Assembly: GCA_029378245.1 (NCBI GenBank)
Contig: JARKIF010000001.1
Location: 2,790,001-2,854,000, forward strand
Direction of reading: 5' to 3'
Origin: Roridomyces roridus
Lineage: Eukaryota > Basidiomycota > Agaricomycetes > Agaricales > Mycenaceae
Length of the DNA stretch: 64,000 bases
The first letter of the stretch is position 1; every line of letters starts with the position of its first letter. Made by a program: the position numbers and the translations under genes. The notes below the pieces were generated by a model, which saw only the letters and a program-made list of their open reading frames with translations, made no database searches and was not told where the DNA came from. This document shows, piece after piece, positions 1 through 10,931 of the stretch.

Positions 1-1765
1 GGTTAAGCTGGGACGTCATCAAGGCTGTTTCAATAAAATACGGTCAGTCTGTCTGTCTTGGCGCCGCAATCTTAACTCCTAATGAAAATATAGACTTGCA
101 TCCTCTTGCACTTGAGGATGTCTTCAGTATGCGCAGCCAGGCGCGGTCCAAGTCGGACTACTACGTGAGTCGACTTGCCTCGAGTTTGTCTCATTCTCAT
201 TTCCCACAGGCGAGGCATCTCTTCCTCCGCATTCTTTGCCACGAGCTCGGTGACGCCGATGAAATATTCACGGCCTCTGCAGCAGATGGCTCCACCTTAA
301 CCGACCTGCCCCGCTCTGACTCACCTACCCAATTTACCGACAACGATCATGAGCTGGAGATGCGCGAGTTTGGCAACGGCAGTTTCTACGAGGACGAAAA
401 GACCCTCAAGGGATCAACGACCTTGAAGGGCACGAAATCCTCGTGGCGCAAGAACCGTCCCCTGTTGCCGACCAATCGCGCAGATGTGAGCTCAAGGCCA
501 CACCGGCCATCCAACCGCTCTACGCAGCCCCACTCGCGGCTCTCTCAGCTCGCGACCATGGAGGATGACGCTGCCGAGAAAAAGAAGAAGCGGCGGGCAG
601 ATGAAATTGCCATTCGGGCACTCAAGAGCGGCGACCGGGTGAATGTCAAGGTGTCTCCCATGTTCATCTTCCTCTTCAGAGACGGTGCGTACAGCAGGAA
701 TAATTCGATGTGATACTGAGCATTCGCAGGCACGGTCATCTCGATGCACCCGACACCGAATCTGGACTTGACACAGCCTATCACGCGTCGTCTCCGGCAA
801 CGCGACACTGGTCTGCGCACGTCCGCAGATGCCTCGCTACTTGTGCAGAGTCTTCTCGATCTTATCGTCGACAAGGCCCTCGAGGTCATCGACTCGTACC
901 ACGTCAAGATCAGGAAATTCGAGCGAGAGATTTTGCTCAAGCCCGAGATCACCACCGTGCGGAATCTGCACATCCTCTCGGGTGATTTGATTTTGCATAA
1001 ACGCACACTGGAGCCAATCCGGACAGTCATCTACGGTCTCCGGCGGTATGATGTGGATCGGGCAGCAGCGCTGATCGACACGACCGAGGGCGGCGAAGAT
1101 GTCAAGGCTGCCGGCTTTATGAGCCACAAGAGCAAGATTTATCTGGCGGATGTTTTCGACCACATGGAGTACATTCTTACCAGCGTGGAGATGTTTGCGG
1201 GTATTGGGGAAAATCTCATCAACTATACATTCAATGTCGGTACTTTTGCTTCTCCACTTTTTTGCTTTGACTGATGAGCTTTATAGATGGCCTCGTACGA
1301 GATGAACGAAGTGATGCGTCGACTGACGCTCGCCACGATTATTTTCCTTCCTCTTACGCTGCTGACTGGATGTATGTCATTTTTTTTCCTTGCTGCTGAA
1401 TCTTGTGCTCACGCGTTTTCATAGATTTCGGCAAGTTGATCTTGTACCACAATCTTCTTTTCGCTGACTTCATTTAGGAATGAATTTCACCCGGATGTGG
1501 ACGCTCAATGGGCATTCGGACGTTGTGTATGATTTCCATGTCTCCGAGACCATTGATTATACTCACCTACCGTAGATTCTGGGCCATCGCGTTGCCGGTC
1601 ATGGCGATCGTCCTCCCGATCTTCATCGTTCCAGACATCAAGCGGATGATTCACTACGTGCAGAAGCGGTATCTCGCCAAGAAGGCTGTCAAGGTGCGTT
1701 TTTCTCGTCCCGCAGGTTTTTATCGATGACCGACCGACTCTGTGCAGACCCTCAAGACGGCATGA
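1..1765 (+). CDS. CorA-like magnesium transporter (5' end outside window)
   Basis: This is the C-terminal 455 residues of a CorA/Alr-type divalent-cation channel, expected to move Mg2+ across a membrane. The order is SWDVIKA then LHPLALEDV (cytosolic CorA domain), a long helical stretch (about 730-1235) and TM1. TM1 ends in the signature GMNF, in context GYFGMNF, and is followed by TM2 (FWAIALPVMAIVLPIFIV) and a basic tail. By hand the exons are 1-42, 94-164, 210-684, 730-1235, 1287-1371, 1425-1430, 1478-1526, 1576-1693 and 1748-1765, and the frame closes exactly. The GYFGMNF signature depends on a 6-nt microexon and a GC-AG intron. The start codon lies upstream of base 1. Family assignment is strong; whether the protein sits in the plasma membrane or in mitochondria cannot be told from this fragment. 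Confidence 0.9.
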
Positions 1766-2199
1766 TCACCGCATCTGTCTGTATATTTATTGGTATCCAC
1801 TGTCCGCTCCTTACACACACTCGACGTCGCACGTACAACACATCGCTCATACCCCCCGCCCACACGCTTATGACCTACATACATATATATCTTTTGGCAC
1901 TGTTGACCTATCGCTATTGCTATCTGTTACCGCGCATTGGAATAATATTCACGCTCGTTACCAACACCCGAGCCCAGTGAAATTCAAGTGTAAATACAGA
2001 GCATGTCCCAGTATCTACCGAGTCCGATACACAGCGTTTTTAAATCAGTAAAGGTATACAGCAGCATTGAAAGCGATGTAGCTAGCAATCAATAGTAGAC
2101 GATACGATACGATACAGTACGGTGAATATGATACTTGGAATCCAATCCGATCCTGACCCACCCGGGGCATCTGCGTATAATTACACAAAGTCGACTGTC
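1766..2199. other. convergent intergenic region
   Basis: This is the 3' flank shared by two convergent genes. It is AT-rich, with short repeats such as gatac tandems near 2100, and is presumably 3' UTR and terminator sequence. I see no coding potential. Confidence 0.5.
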
Positions 2200-4031
2200 C
2201 TACGAGCCGCCAGGCCCGTTCTGATATCCCATAGCGCTAAACTGGTGTTGTGTGCCTCCTGTTGGATGCGCAGAAGCAGTGGATGGGCGGGGGCGGTAGT
2301 AGCTGCTCGTGCTCGTTCCCTGGCCCTGCTGTGGGAGCGTCGAAGAGCTCAAAGCGGGGGAAACGTTGGCGGCCGCAACGGTAGGCATGGGCCAAGGCGG
2401 AGGGGCCTGCGCTTTAGCGGCGCTCGGGGGTCGTTGGAGGTTGTGCTGCTGCATCGCAGGCGAGGCGTGTGGCGTGGATGTGCCCGTGTGACTCATGGCT
2501 GGGGACCCCGTGGCGTTGCTCGGGGTGGATGTGGAAGTCCTGGTGTTCACTGAAGCGGGATTGGGTGGCTGTCCAGGTGGTGTCGGGGCTCCACTCTCGT
2601 CTGGCTCGCGTCGTCTCTTGTTTCCGCTCTTTCCAGAACCACTTTGCTTCAAGCCGAGTCCAGTTGCTTTTTGTGTGATCTGAGGTCTACGCGACACGAG
2701 TCAGCGAGTAGACGGATTCATAAAGGACGACAAACCTCGATCGCCCGGGACCCCACTCTTTAACGACCCAGTCCCAGTCAGTTTCCCCCGAACCAGACTT
2801 GGACCGACTCTCCTCTGCGAGCCTCTTGAGACGCTCGATCTCCTCGTCCGACCACGGGCCGCTTCCATTACCTCCTGTAACTGACGGTGGTCGCAAAACC
2901 GAAGTGGAAGAAGCTACCGGGGGAGGCGGGGGTGGGTAATACCCTGGATATCCGCCATAGTAATAGCCGGGATACTGCCCTGCAGGTGGGTAGGGATACG
3001 GATAGGCAGCAGGTTGCGTGCCAAGAGGGACGACGAAGGATGATGGGTTCGTGATCACTGTGGCTGGTGGCTGGGCAGGGGCGGGCGGCTGTGCTGGGGG
3101 CGGGGGAGCAGGGGCAGGAGTCGGTTTGGGCGGCGCTGCGGGAGGCAGAGGCGGAGGCGCGTAAGAGGTGCTAGCAGTCGGTTGGGAAGGGTAGAACGTC
3201 GGAACCGGAGGATTCAGAGGTGGTGGCGGGGTGGACATTAGCTGGCTCGGATTCCCGAGCTGCGAGTAGCAGTCAGATGATCGCAGCTTGGCTTGGAGGG
3301 ACCCACTCACAAGCGTATCGCACATTCGTTTTGCATCAGCGAGGATTATCAGGGGATCGACCTTACTGCCCGGACCCATTTGGTAACATTGTGCCAGAAC
3401 CAATGGGGGTGTCCCTTTCTATCCGGCATGAGAATTGGGATCAAGGTCTGGCCTTGTTTTTGTATGTGCACTTACCAGCAATTCTTCCGCAGCTCCGTAG
3501 AATTCCGCACATAGGTTCAACATCCGCCATTGGAATTCGTAGTACTGGATACAGTCAATACGGTGGGTCGCACGGCAGGCAAGGAACGCACCTGCTGGTT
3601 CTGTGCATTAACCTCTGGCATCTGCGGCGGCGCGGTGCCCTGACCCATCCCGACCGGTGTCACGATGGTTTGTGCAGGCTGGACCGTGCCAGTAGGTTCG
3701 GCGGGAGGATACTGAAGTTTCTTGTTCTTGGACCCCCGTGGTCGTCCCGGTTTGCGCTTGCCAGCTTCTTGTATGAATTGACTCCTGAGATTACGGCTCG
3801 ATAGGGCAGGTGGGTATGTTTTCCATGTACGTACCCTCCTTGTTTACTTGCCTCACCCGGGGGCGTGTGTTCGTTCTGGTCTATATGGTGGTCCGCACCC
3901 GGATTCCCGGCGTCCCCATCATCAAGTTCCTCCTCCTCATCGTCCCGGCGAAGAACGGGGTTTGGGGTCGTTGATGTATTGGGAGGATGTAAAGCATACG
4001 ACAACGGCTGGTAGTGCTGTGGGTTGTCCAT
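2200..4031 (-). CDS. AT-hook and Myb/SANT-like nuclear protein
   Basis: A probable DNA- or chromatin-binding regulator of about 525-540 residues. It starts MDNPQHYQ and has an acidic stretch (DDEEEELDDGD), then a basic AT-hook core KRKPGRPRGSKNKK around residue 75. A conserved helical segment follows (YYEFQWRMLNLCAEFYGAAEE ... LAQCYQMGPGSKVDP). Next come a long proline-rich linker, a Myb/SANT-like segment (WSDEEIERLKRLAEES ... DWDWVVKEWGPGRSR, about 2740-2860) and a low-complexity Ser/Thr/Pro tail. Exons (minus) are 4031-3835, 3784-3592, 3544-3476, 3418-2736 and 2686-2200. A further 51-nt in-frame intron with a good GTGAGT donor near 3311-3261 is likely. The target genes are unknown. The AT-hook is clear; the Myb-like call is by resemblance only. 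Confidence 0.75.
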
Positions 4032-5196
4032 GCGCTTTAAAGCTGGAAAAACACGACCCTGAGCAGGCTTCTCCTTGTGCCGTCAGTTGCGCCGTGGGGC
4101 CTTTCCGAGTTATATCCACACGGATTGGATTGTTGCGCACAACTCCGAAATGTAACGTTTTTCTGGACGGAATGTAAACACAGGTTATTTATTGATATCC
4201 AAGACAAGAGACGAGCGGACGGCGTACGCCTGGAGGTGGCTTCTCGAATCTCAATCCAAGGGGGTCCGTCCTCGACTGTTGAGAGCTTGCCAAAGGTGGT
4301 GGAATGCGTGCTCGCTGGCCGCGCCGATGACCAGATTGTGTAGGGTTTTTGAAACTCCGCTCGGTCACACGTCACACGAAACTCCAAAAAATACATATGA
4401 GGTGTTTTTATCATTTTTTTCATTCAGTTCAACTGACAGACGCCGAAAGGCTCCGGAGAAGACTCCGGAGAAGGCTTCCAATTAGAAGAGCACACCCAGG
4501 TAAGTAGTATACTCGCCCCAGGACAGTGGACTTGGCCAACGGCTGCATGGATTGCTTACCTTGATTCGACCTGCGCTCCGTACACGGTGAAAAAATACGG
4601 GAGCCTGGAGGTGCTGGGTTGAGAGTTCCGCGAGGACTGTGAAGGGCAGATGGCAGCTGTGTCAAGTTATGGCGATATTTAAAACATGGTGGCACTCAAT
4701 AGGAACTTGGTCCGGGTGCGGTCGGGGTCGGGGCACTTACGAGCGACGGGAACCTCCTTCATTGGGAAGTGGGCGGGAGTCAGAAGCAGCAAGTGGACTG
4801 GACAATACCACGCGTACGATGTCTGCAGTGACTTTCAAGTTTACAAAGCCGTCCCCGATCGAGTGTATATTCCCCGCTGGGCCACTCTCGAGATCTGAGG
4901 GCTTGGTCTCACGGATTATCATGTCGAGAACCAATGGCAATAGATTCGATTCTGCAGTGACTAGTCAAGTGAGCAATCGGAGATTTCCTGCGATGCAATC
5001 TGTCCAGAGGATGGATGTCGGCTTGTGATGTGATTGTCGACGCGGTCTCTGAAAAAAAGCAAGATTTGTTCTGGTTTCAAAGGCAATGCAGGGTGCGTGG
5101 TTGAAAAGACGTTGGTGGTCAAGATCAGGAGGTGTGACCGAGTTATTGTTCGCGTCGTCTCGTCATCAACTGCATCACCGCTTGCCTTCTTCCGTC
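4032..5196. other. intergenic region between divergent genes
   Basis: This lies between the 5' ends of the AT-hook gene (minus) and the DUF1295 gene (plus), so it should hold both promoters. Short open frames occur on both strands, but none shows a recognisable domain, splice pattern or paralogue. A short direct repeat (ctccggagaag) sits near 4450-4475. Confidence 0.5.
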
Positions 5197-6302
5197 ATGT
5201 CTGTCCTGAGCCGCCTTATTCCCGTTGCCACAAGTGCCTATGCTCTTCAGACTGGTGAGCACCTTCGCGTTTGTTGTGCACCCCACTCACTTCCCAAGTG
5301 CTCGCAATGATATTCGTTCCCCAACAAAACGAAAAGTACTATGACCTGGGCGGCGCCGCGGGATTCATGTCCACCGCATTCATCTCTTTGTATTACCCTT
5401 TCCTGCGCAGCAAGTTCCTGGAAGGCGTTCCAGGCCCACTGCCCTCCATCATGTCGTTTGCCCCGCGCCAGTTGCTTTTGAGTGCGGCTCTGGGCATCTG
5501 GTCCCTTCGTCTGGGGAGTTTCTTGGCTTATGTACGTCTGTTGTCTCATCATTTGTGACGCAGCTAAACCCTCGATCCAGCGCGCGATCAAAGCAGGTGG
5601 CGACTCGCGTTTTGACGAAGTGAAGAAGGACCCGAAACGGTTCGCGTTCTTCTGGTTTGCCCAAGCGACCTGGGTCATGCTCGTCGGACTTCCGGTCTAC
5701 ATGGTCAATGTACTTCCAGCTCCCCTCCACCCAGCACTGGGAATCCGCGACTACGCCGCCTTTGGCCTCTTCGCAACCTCATTCCTCTTCGAAGTCATCG
5801 CCGACCGACAAAAGACTGCGTGGAGGCACGCGAAAAATGCAAAGCAACACGACGAAAAGTTTATCACGCGCGGACTCTGGAGTATTTCGAGGCATCCCAA
5901 GTACTCTTTTTGTTATCATTTACAGCCTGTTCATTGCTCAATAACTCAACTAGCTACGTCGGCGAAGTAGGAATCTGGACTGGCATATGGGCACTGGCGA
6001 CAGGCACTTTGCAGACGGCGCATTTCCCGATGGGAGCGGTGGTGTTGACTGCTGCCAGCCCGTTGCTTACTTGGTTCCTCTTGCGCAAGGTTAGTAACGT
6101 CTTCTCCCTCTTGCATTCATGTCATTCGTATCACAAAAGGTCTCTGGTGTACCGCCCCTTGAGAAGGCCGGCGACAAGAAGTTTGGTGGGGACCCGAAGT
6201 GGCAGGAATATAAACAGTCAGTTTATCTGACGACCCATTCCGTGGATGCTGATGTTCCATAGGACCGTTCCTGTTTTTTGGCCGTGGGGTTCTGTGAACT
6301 GA
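5197..6302 (+). CDS. DUF1295 / steroid 5-alpha-reductase-like membrane protein
   Basis: A 287-residue multi-pass membrane protein of the DUF1295 family, related to the C-terminal domain of steroid reductases and isoprenylcysteine methyltransferases. Hydrophobic helices alternate with short loops. The family signature lies near residues 195-210: KFITRGLWSISRHPNYVGE, where the RHPNY motif is completed by splicing. It is preceded by a charged DRQKTAWRH segment, and the C-terminus is hydrophilic (WQEYKQTVPVFWPWG). Exons are 5197-5254, 5299-5531, 5581-5900, 5954-6089, 6140-6216 and 6263-6302, and the frame closes exactly. It probably reduces a lipid-like double bond at the ER or another endomembrane; the substrate is unknown. 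Confidence 0.85.
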
Positions 6303-6643
6303 ATCGAATCGACTTGATTGTATTTTTTCCTTTTTCTTGGACCGAAATTGTACTTGTATTGGAATCGAATGTACATGGACTTTGATACGGTGACAGACGG
6401 CCCTACGGACCATATGAGCAGCTCCACGGAGTAGCTTTGTCGTCCAAGGTATGAATCAAATTCGACACCGTACTGAAGCTTCAAAGTAGAGAGATTAAAC
6501 CAGTCGCTCCACGGGCGCTGGCTGGGGATTAGATTGGCAAAGCTCAAATGCACGCACAAAATGGCCTTCTGAATACACACGGCAGGGTGTACATGACATT
6601 AAATAAATAAAGACGATCCACAATTTCCGTATTGTATAAGTAT
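6303..6643. other. convergent 3' region
   Basis: About 340 bp lie between two convergent genes. The stretch is AT-rich with possible polyadenylation signals (aaataaataa near 6600, on the plus strand). I see no gene. Confidence 0.5.
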
Positions 6644-7202
6644 CTACTCGAAAATGTCGAGCAGCTCAGACAGAAGACCGCCCGTCGCCTCGGGTTTGGC
6701 TGCAGTGGGCTTGGGGGCGACCGGGTTGACTGTGGCTTTGGCTGGAGCGGGTTTCTTGCCAACCTTTGGGGCCAAAGGCTTCAGCTTGCCACCTTTACCG
6801 AGCAGCTTGGCGAGGGGGTTGGATGTGGCAACGGGTCTGGCTGCACGAACGTCAAGATCCTCGACATCACGCCTAGCCGAAGAAGTCAGGACACGCCAGA
6901 CAATCTAAGGAAACGCACGCACTCAAAAATGTCGAGCAGTTCAGACAGGAGACCGCCCGTCGGCTCGGGTTTGGCTACAGTGGGCTTGGGGACGACCGGG
7001 TTGACTGTGGCTTTGGCTGGAGCGGGTTTCTTGCCAGTCTTTGGGGCCAAAGGCTTCAGCTTGCCGCCTTTACCGAGCAGCTTGGCGAGGGGGTTGGACG
7101 TGGCGACCGGCCTGGCTGCACGAACGTCAAGACCGTCGACATCGCGCCTAGTCAGAGTCAAAGAAGTCAGAACACGCCAGACATTCAAGGAAACGCACGC
7201 AC
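6644..7202 (-). repeat. tandem duplication of an intron+exon unit
   Basis: Two adjacent units of about 280 bp, 7202-6923 and 6922-6644, each contain one intron (55 and 50 nt) followed by one exon of about 225 nt. Identity is high in exons and still visible in the introns, which points to a recent duplication. Confidence 0.85.
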
Positions 7203-7276
7203 CCGAGATTCCCCACAGGCAACGCCGACACGGAGAGGGAGGCGACCGCAACACAGAGGATGGTGATGAACTTCAT
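6644..7276 (-). CDS. small secreted protein with a duplicated exon
   Basis: A 175-residue predicted secreted protein of unknown function. The N-terminus MKFITILCVAVASLSVSALP is a clear signal peptide. After it come two near-identical repeats of about 75 residues. Each begins RDV(D/E)(G/D)LDVRAARPVATSNP, continues through a Lys/Pro/Ala-rich stretch (LLGKGGKLKPLAPK ... KPAPAKATVNPV) and ends GGLLSELLDIFE. Exons (minus) are 7276-7203, 7147-6923 and 6872-6644; the frame closes exactly. Both introns share the same start (gtgcgtgcgtttcctt) and similar bodies, so the second intron+exon is a copy of the first. There are no cysteines to speak of. A possible effector or cell-wall-associated protein, but no function is visible. 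Confidence 0.75.
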
Positions 7277-8557
7277 GGTGTGAATGGGGTGTAAAAAAAA
7301 GAAGTATGAAAAGGCGGTGAGTTGAGAAGGAGAGTGAAGAGGGCGACTAGCGCAAAGAAGAAGAAGAAGGAATGGGGCACTAACACGAACGAGTCGACCG
7401 TTTTAAACACAAGATGAAACCCCTCGGGCAATCGGGAACTTCGAAGCGTCCAAGAACTTCCAAGAAGCGTCATCAATTGGCAATTTCAGTAGAAATTTGA
7501 GAGATTATCATTGGAGTATGGGACATACCCGGAGCACTAGCTCGCAGTGCTCTCCCTCCGTTTTCAGGCTTGTTGAAGCAAAACTTGCGCTTCGAGTGAT
7601 TCTTCATGGGAAGGTCGAGACTCGCAGAGTCGCAAGTTCCTTAGTGGCCGCCTGAACTTGAATGCAGGTACGGTGATGCGATACACGCGCTCAGTGTTTC
7701 GGTTTTGCAATTTTGCAGTTCTGGAAGCACGAGTTGCGTGGTGCCAAGTGATCGTCGAAGCCGTTCTCCGATGGAGAGTCATCGATCATCGACGACCAAC
7801 CATCCTTCTCTGGCAAAAAGCTCTATCTGGTCCGACCGTCGAAAGTGATAGCACGGTGAAGAGCGCTCCGTCCTGGCCAGAGATCCATGCGTAGCCCGGT
7901 AGGCGTCGTTTGGAAGAAGTTTGAGGATATAATTCGACACGCGTTGAGTGACGACACAAGTCAGAGTCGTTAGGAGTCGTTAGTGAAAAGGTGCGACGGT
8001 TTCGGAGGCTCGATGAGTGTCGCCGACTTGATGTTCCTCCCTGAGAGTGGAGATTGGGTTGGACGAATCAGAATGACTATGGATGCCCCGCTCCAGTGTG
8101 CATGGCGCGGTGGTGGTGGAAAGTTGAAACAAGAGACCATGAGATCAGAATCACAACGGCTGCAAAGCAATTTCCGAACATTTCCGATCAGAGGTGCAAA
8201 AAGCAAGAAGATAAGGCTCAGAACAAGCTGAGGGTACAACAAATTGGGTAAGGCGGCGTTGTTTGGGACCAACATGGACTCTTCTAGTAAAAGGCGAGAA
8301 GGGTGTTTTTGTGTTCGTCCCAAAGCCGCTAAAGTAGTGGCACAATCCGGGGATATCATGATCTGAGTTTTGTACCTTGTTCGGGTTACCGAGTCGTGCA
8401 CTTACAGATTTCTACTCTACTGGTAAGTTACAATCCAGAGAGTTGTCAGCTCCTCTTGTTACATGCCTTCCTAAGTTGCACGTTATCCGAGGACTCTTTA
8501 ATATAATTTTAATTTGTTGCATATTCATTCTTTCCTCTCAACATCAATCCACTCCAT
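7277..8557. other. intergenic region
   Basis: About 1.3 kb upstream of the secreted-protein gene (minus) and downstream of hydrolase 1 (minus). It should contain the secreted-protein promoter. Several open frames (for example minus 8401-7970) lack domains, conserved splice sites or repeats, and I do not call them. Confidence 0.45.
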
Positions 8558-8614
8558 TTACGCCTCGGGCGCCCCATCCAAAATCCACCTCATACCCTCC
8601 CGATACTCCCTCTC

Positions 8615-9761
8615 TCACCGCTTCGCAGCGGAAATGTTAGGGAGGATATAGTTGAACGCATGGGGGAGGCCGGGGTAGGTATGCACTCTGATCTTCACCC
8701 CCTCTTTTTCCAAGATCTTACCATATATTAACTCTTCGTCGCGCAGAGGGTCAAGGCCGCAGATTTGGAGCACGGCGGGAGGGAGGCCGGCGTGGGCGGG
8801 GTGCAAGAAGGGCGACACGTCCGGCGAGGTGGGGGAGCCGGCCAGTTGTTCTATTGAGATGTTGGTGTGGAGAGGGACGAGGGAGGCAGGGAGAACGCAC
8901 TGTAATACCAATCGATGTCTGCCGCGGTAAGGGTAGGGGCAAATTCGTTCTGCTTGAATGAGAACAACGAGCCTTTATACCTTGTTGAACCAAGTGAAGT
9001 AACTATTAATTCGCAGAGAGTAAACGCGACTCACTCCTCCGGAACGGCCTCAGGATGACACAACCCTGGGACTTGCATTATATGCCCCGTGATTCGCCTT
9101 CCCTCGAACCACGGATCGTCTCGAGCACGGTGGGCGAGCACGGCAGTGAGGTGCCCACCCGCCGACAACCCGCCGATGAGAAACCCCTTCTTGACGTCGG
9201 CTGAGAGCAGCGCTTGGTTTTGCACTGCCCATTTAATCCCAGCATAACAGTCATCCTGGGGAATCGGAGTCGGATGTTCGGGTGCAAGCCGATACTCCAC
9301 GTTAACGATCGAGATTTGGAACTCGACGCAGAGGTGGCGGAGCTGGTAGTCGTCCATGTCAACGTTGCCGTCCGTCCAACCGCCGCCGTGGAACCACACG
9401 TAGAGCGGATACGTTTGGCCTTCTTCAGAGGAGGCGGGGACAAGGGTACGAACGCGGATGCTGGCTGCGGGTGGCCCGGAGACGTCGATTTCATGGTCTT
9501 TGACCACGTACTCCGATTCTAGGTTTCCATCTTCATCACCTGGCGCATTCACCAGCTGCAAGACGCACCGTTAGGCAACCCAACGCCGTAATTCTTCTTG
9601 GAAGCCGCAATCAAGCCCTCCTCAAACTGATTCCTTCGTAGCTCCAGATCGGTCTTGGAGCGCGGGGGAAGGGAGAGGATGAAGTCCATAAAGGGTGCAA
9701 ACTCGGGGTCGGGAACGGCGAGGTGGCCGTATTCGCCGTATTCCGAAGTAGCTGCTGCCAT
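8615..9761 (-). CDS. alpha/beta hydrolase (HSL-type esterase), copy 1
   Basis: A 327-residue carboxylester hydrolase of the hormone-sensitive-lipase-like class. The oxyanion-hole motif HGGGW (in LYVWFHGGGW) precedes VEYRLAPEHP. The nucleophile elbow is GGLSAGGH, the acid lies in ICGLDPLRDE and the catalytic His in PGLPHAF, so all landmarks are present. Exons (minus) are 9761-9569, 9518-9035, 9002-8981, 8949-8901 and 8850-8615; the frame closes exactly. Two introns are only 32 and 31 nt. The start MAAATSEY is chosen because the upstream in-frame sequence is UTR-like. The reading frame stops at TGA 8615-8617, but 18 further codons resembling the conserved C-terminal helix follow in the same frame. 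Tandem with copy 2 on the same strand. The substrate is unknown. Confidence 0.82.
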
Positions 9762-9949
9762 GGTGTGTGGTGGGGGAGGGAATAGATCACTCGCCAATTT
9801 GTACACGGCGGCGGCCCCAGATCCCCGGTCCTTGCCCACGGGATACGGTAAGATCAGGGTCACATGGCTGCCCAGAATTCAACCGTGGGAACGAAGATCA
9901 ATCGAGTAATCAGTTCCATTGATTACAGCCTGGATAATTCTAGCAGACT

Positions 9950-10931
9950 CTATGACCCCCCACCGTCCAAAATCCAACTCAGCCCCAATCTAAGATCGTC
10001 TTCCCAGCTCGAATTACTCGCCAACTGCGGGAATCCATACCGAAACGCATGCGGCAGTCCGGGATACGCAATGATCTTGGTTCGCACGCCGTCCCGCCGG
10101 AGGAGTTGTTCATACAGGAATCCCTCGTCTTTGGCTGGATCGAGGCCACAGACCTGGATGAACGTCGGAGGCAGGTGGGCATGGGAGGGCCATTGGGAGG
10201 AGGAGGACGGGAGTTGGGTGTGGTACCACGATACGTCATCGGCGGAGACTGACGCTCTAGATCTTTGTAGCCTCAGTTAAACCTCCTTCCTCTAAAGAAA
10301 CAGATACTCACTGCTGAACAGAAACAGGCACCCTCAAAATGTGCCCCGTAATCCTGCGTCCAGGATGATCTCGGAAAAACGCGTCGTCGCGCGCCTGATG
10401 GACAAGTACGGCGGTAAAGTGTCCTCCAGAAGACATGCCCCCGACGATAAATCCTTTGCTTAGATCGGCGGAGAGGTGCGTGGGTGATTCCGCCGCCTGT
10501 GAATTGCCTGCATTAATTCGGGTGTTTGATGGAATGAAGGTACCCACCCATTTGAGTGCAGTGTAGCAATCGTCCAAAGGAGCCCCATGCTCGTGGGCGA
10601 GGCTAATAAACCAAGTTGAAATCATATCGTCGCATTAATCAAACACCCACCGATATTCGACACAAACGACCACCACGTTCATTTCGACGCACAGCGCCGC
10701 CATCTGCTCAGCCGGGCCTGCCGTTGCCGTCGTCCCACCGCTGGTGGCGTGGAACCACACCAAAAGAGGGTACGTGTTGTGAGCCGAGTTGAAGTTGGGG
10801 ATCATAGTCCGCACGCGGATGCGCCCGTCGGCGAGGTTGACTTGATAGCCACGGAAGCGAGGGCGAAGGTCTATTCCGTTGGTCAGGTCTAGAGGAGTAT
10901 TGAGAGACAATCGAGAAGGACCTGAGCTCAT
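9950..10931 (-). CDS. alpha/beta hydrolase (HSL-type), copy 2 with altered oxyanion motif
   Basis: A 280-residue paralogue of the neighbouring hydrolase, same strand and 188 bp upstream of its start codon. Exons (minus) are 10931-10651, 10602-10544, 10507-10312 and 10256-9950; the frame closes exactly. It keeps the nucleophile elbow GGMSSGGH, the acid context VCGLDPAKDE, the catalytic His context PGLPHAFRYG and the C-terminal helix (WEDDLRLGLSWILDGG). The HGGG oxyanion-hole motif is replaced by HATSGG. The N-terminus is shorter than in copy 1, so an upstream exon could be missing. It may have altered or lost esterase activity. Good gene model, uncertain activity. Confidence 0.75.

Noticed and set aside
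7970..8401. 143-codon minus-strand open frame with a hydrophobic stretch
   Set aside because: No domain, no paralogue and no splice context; consistent with chance.
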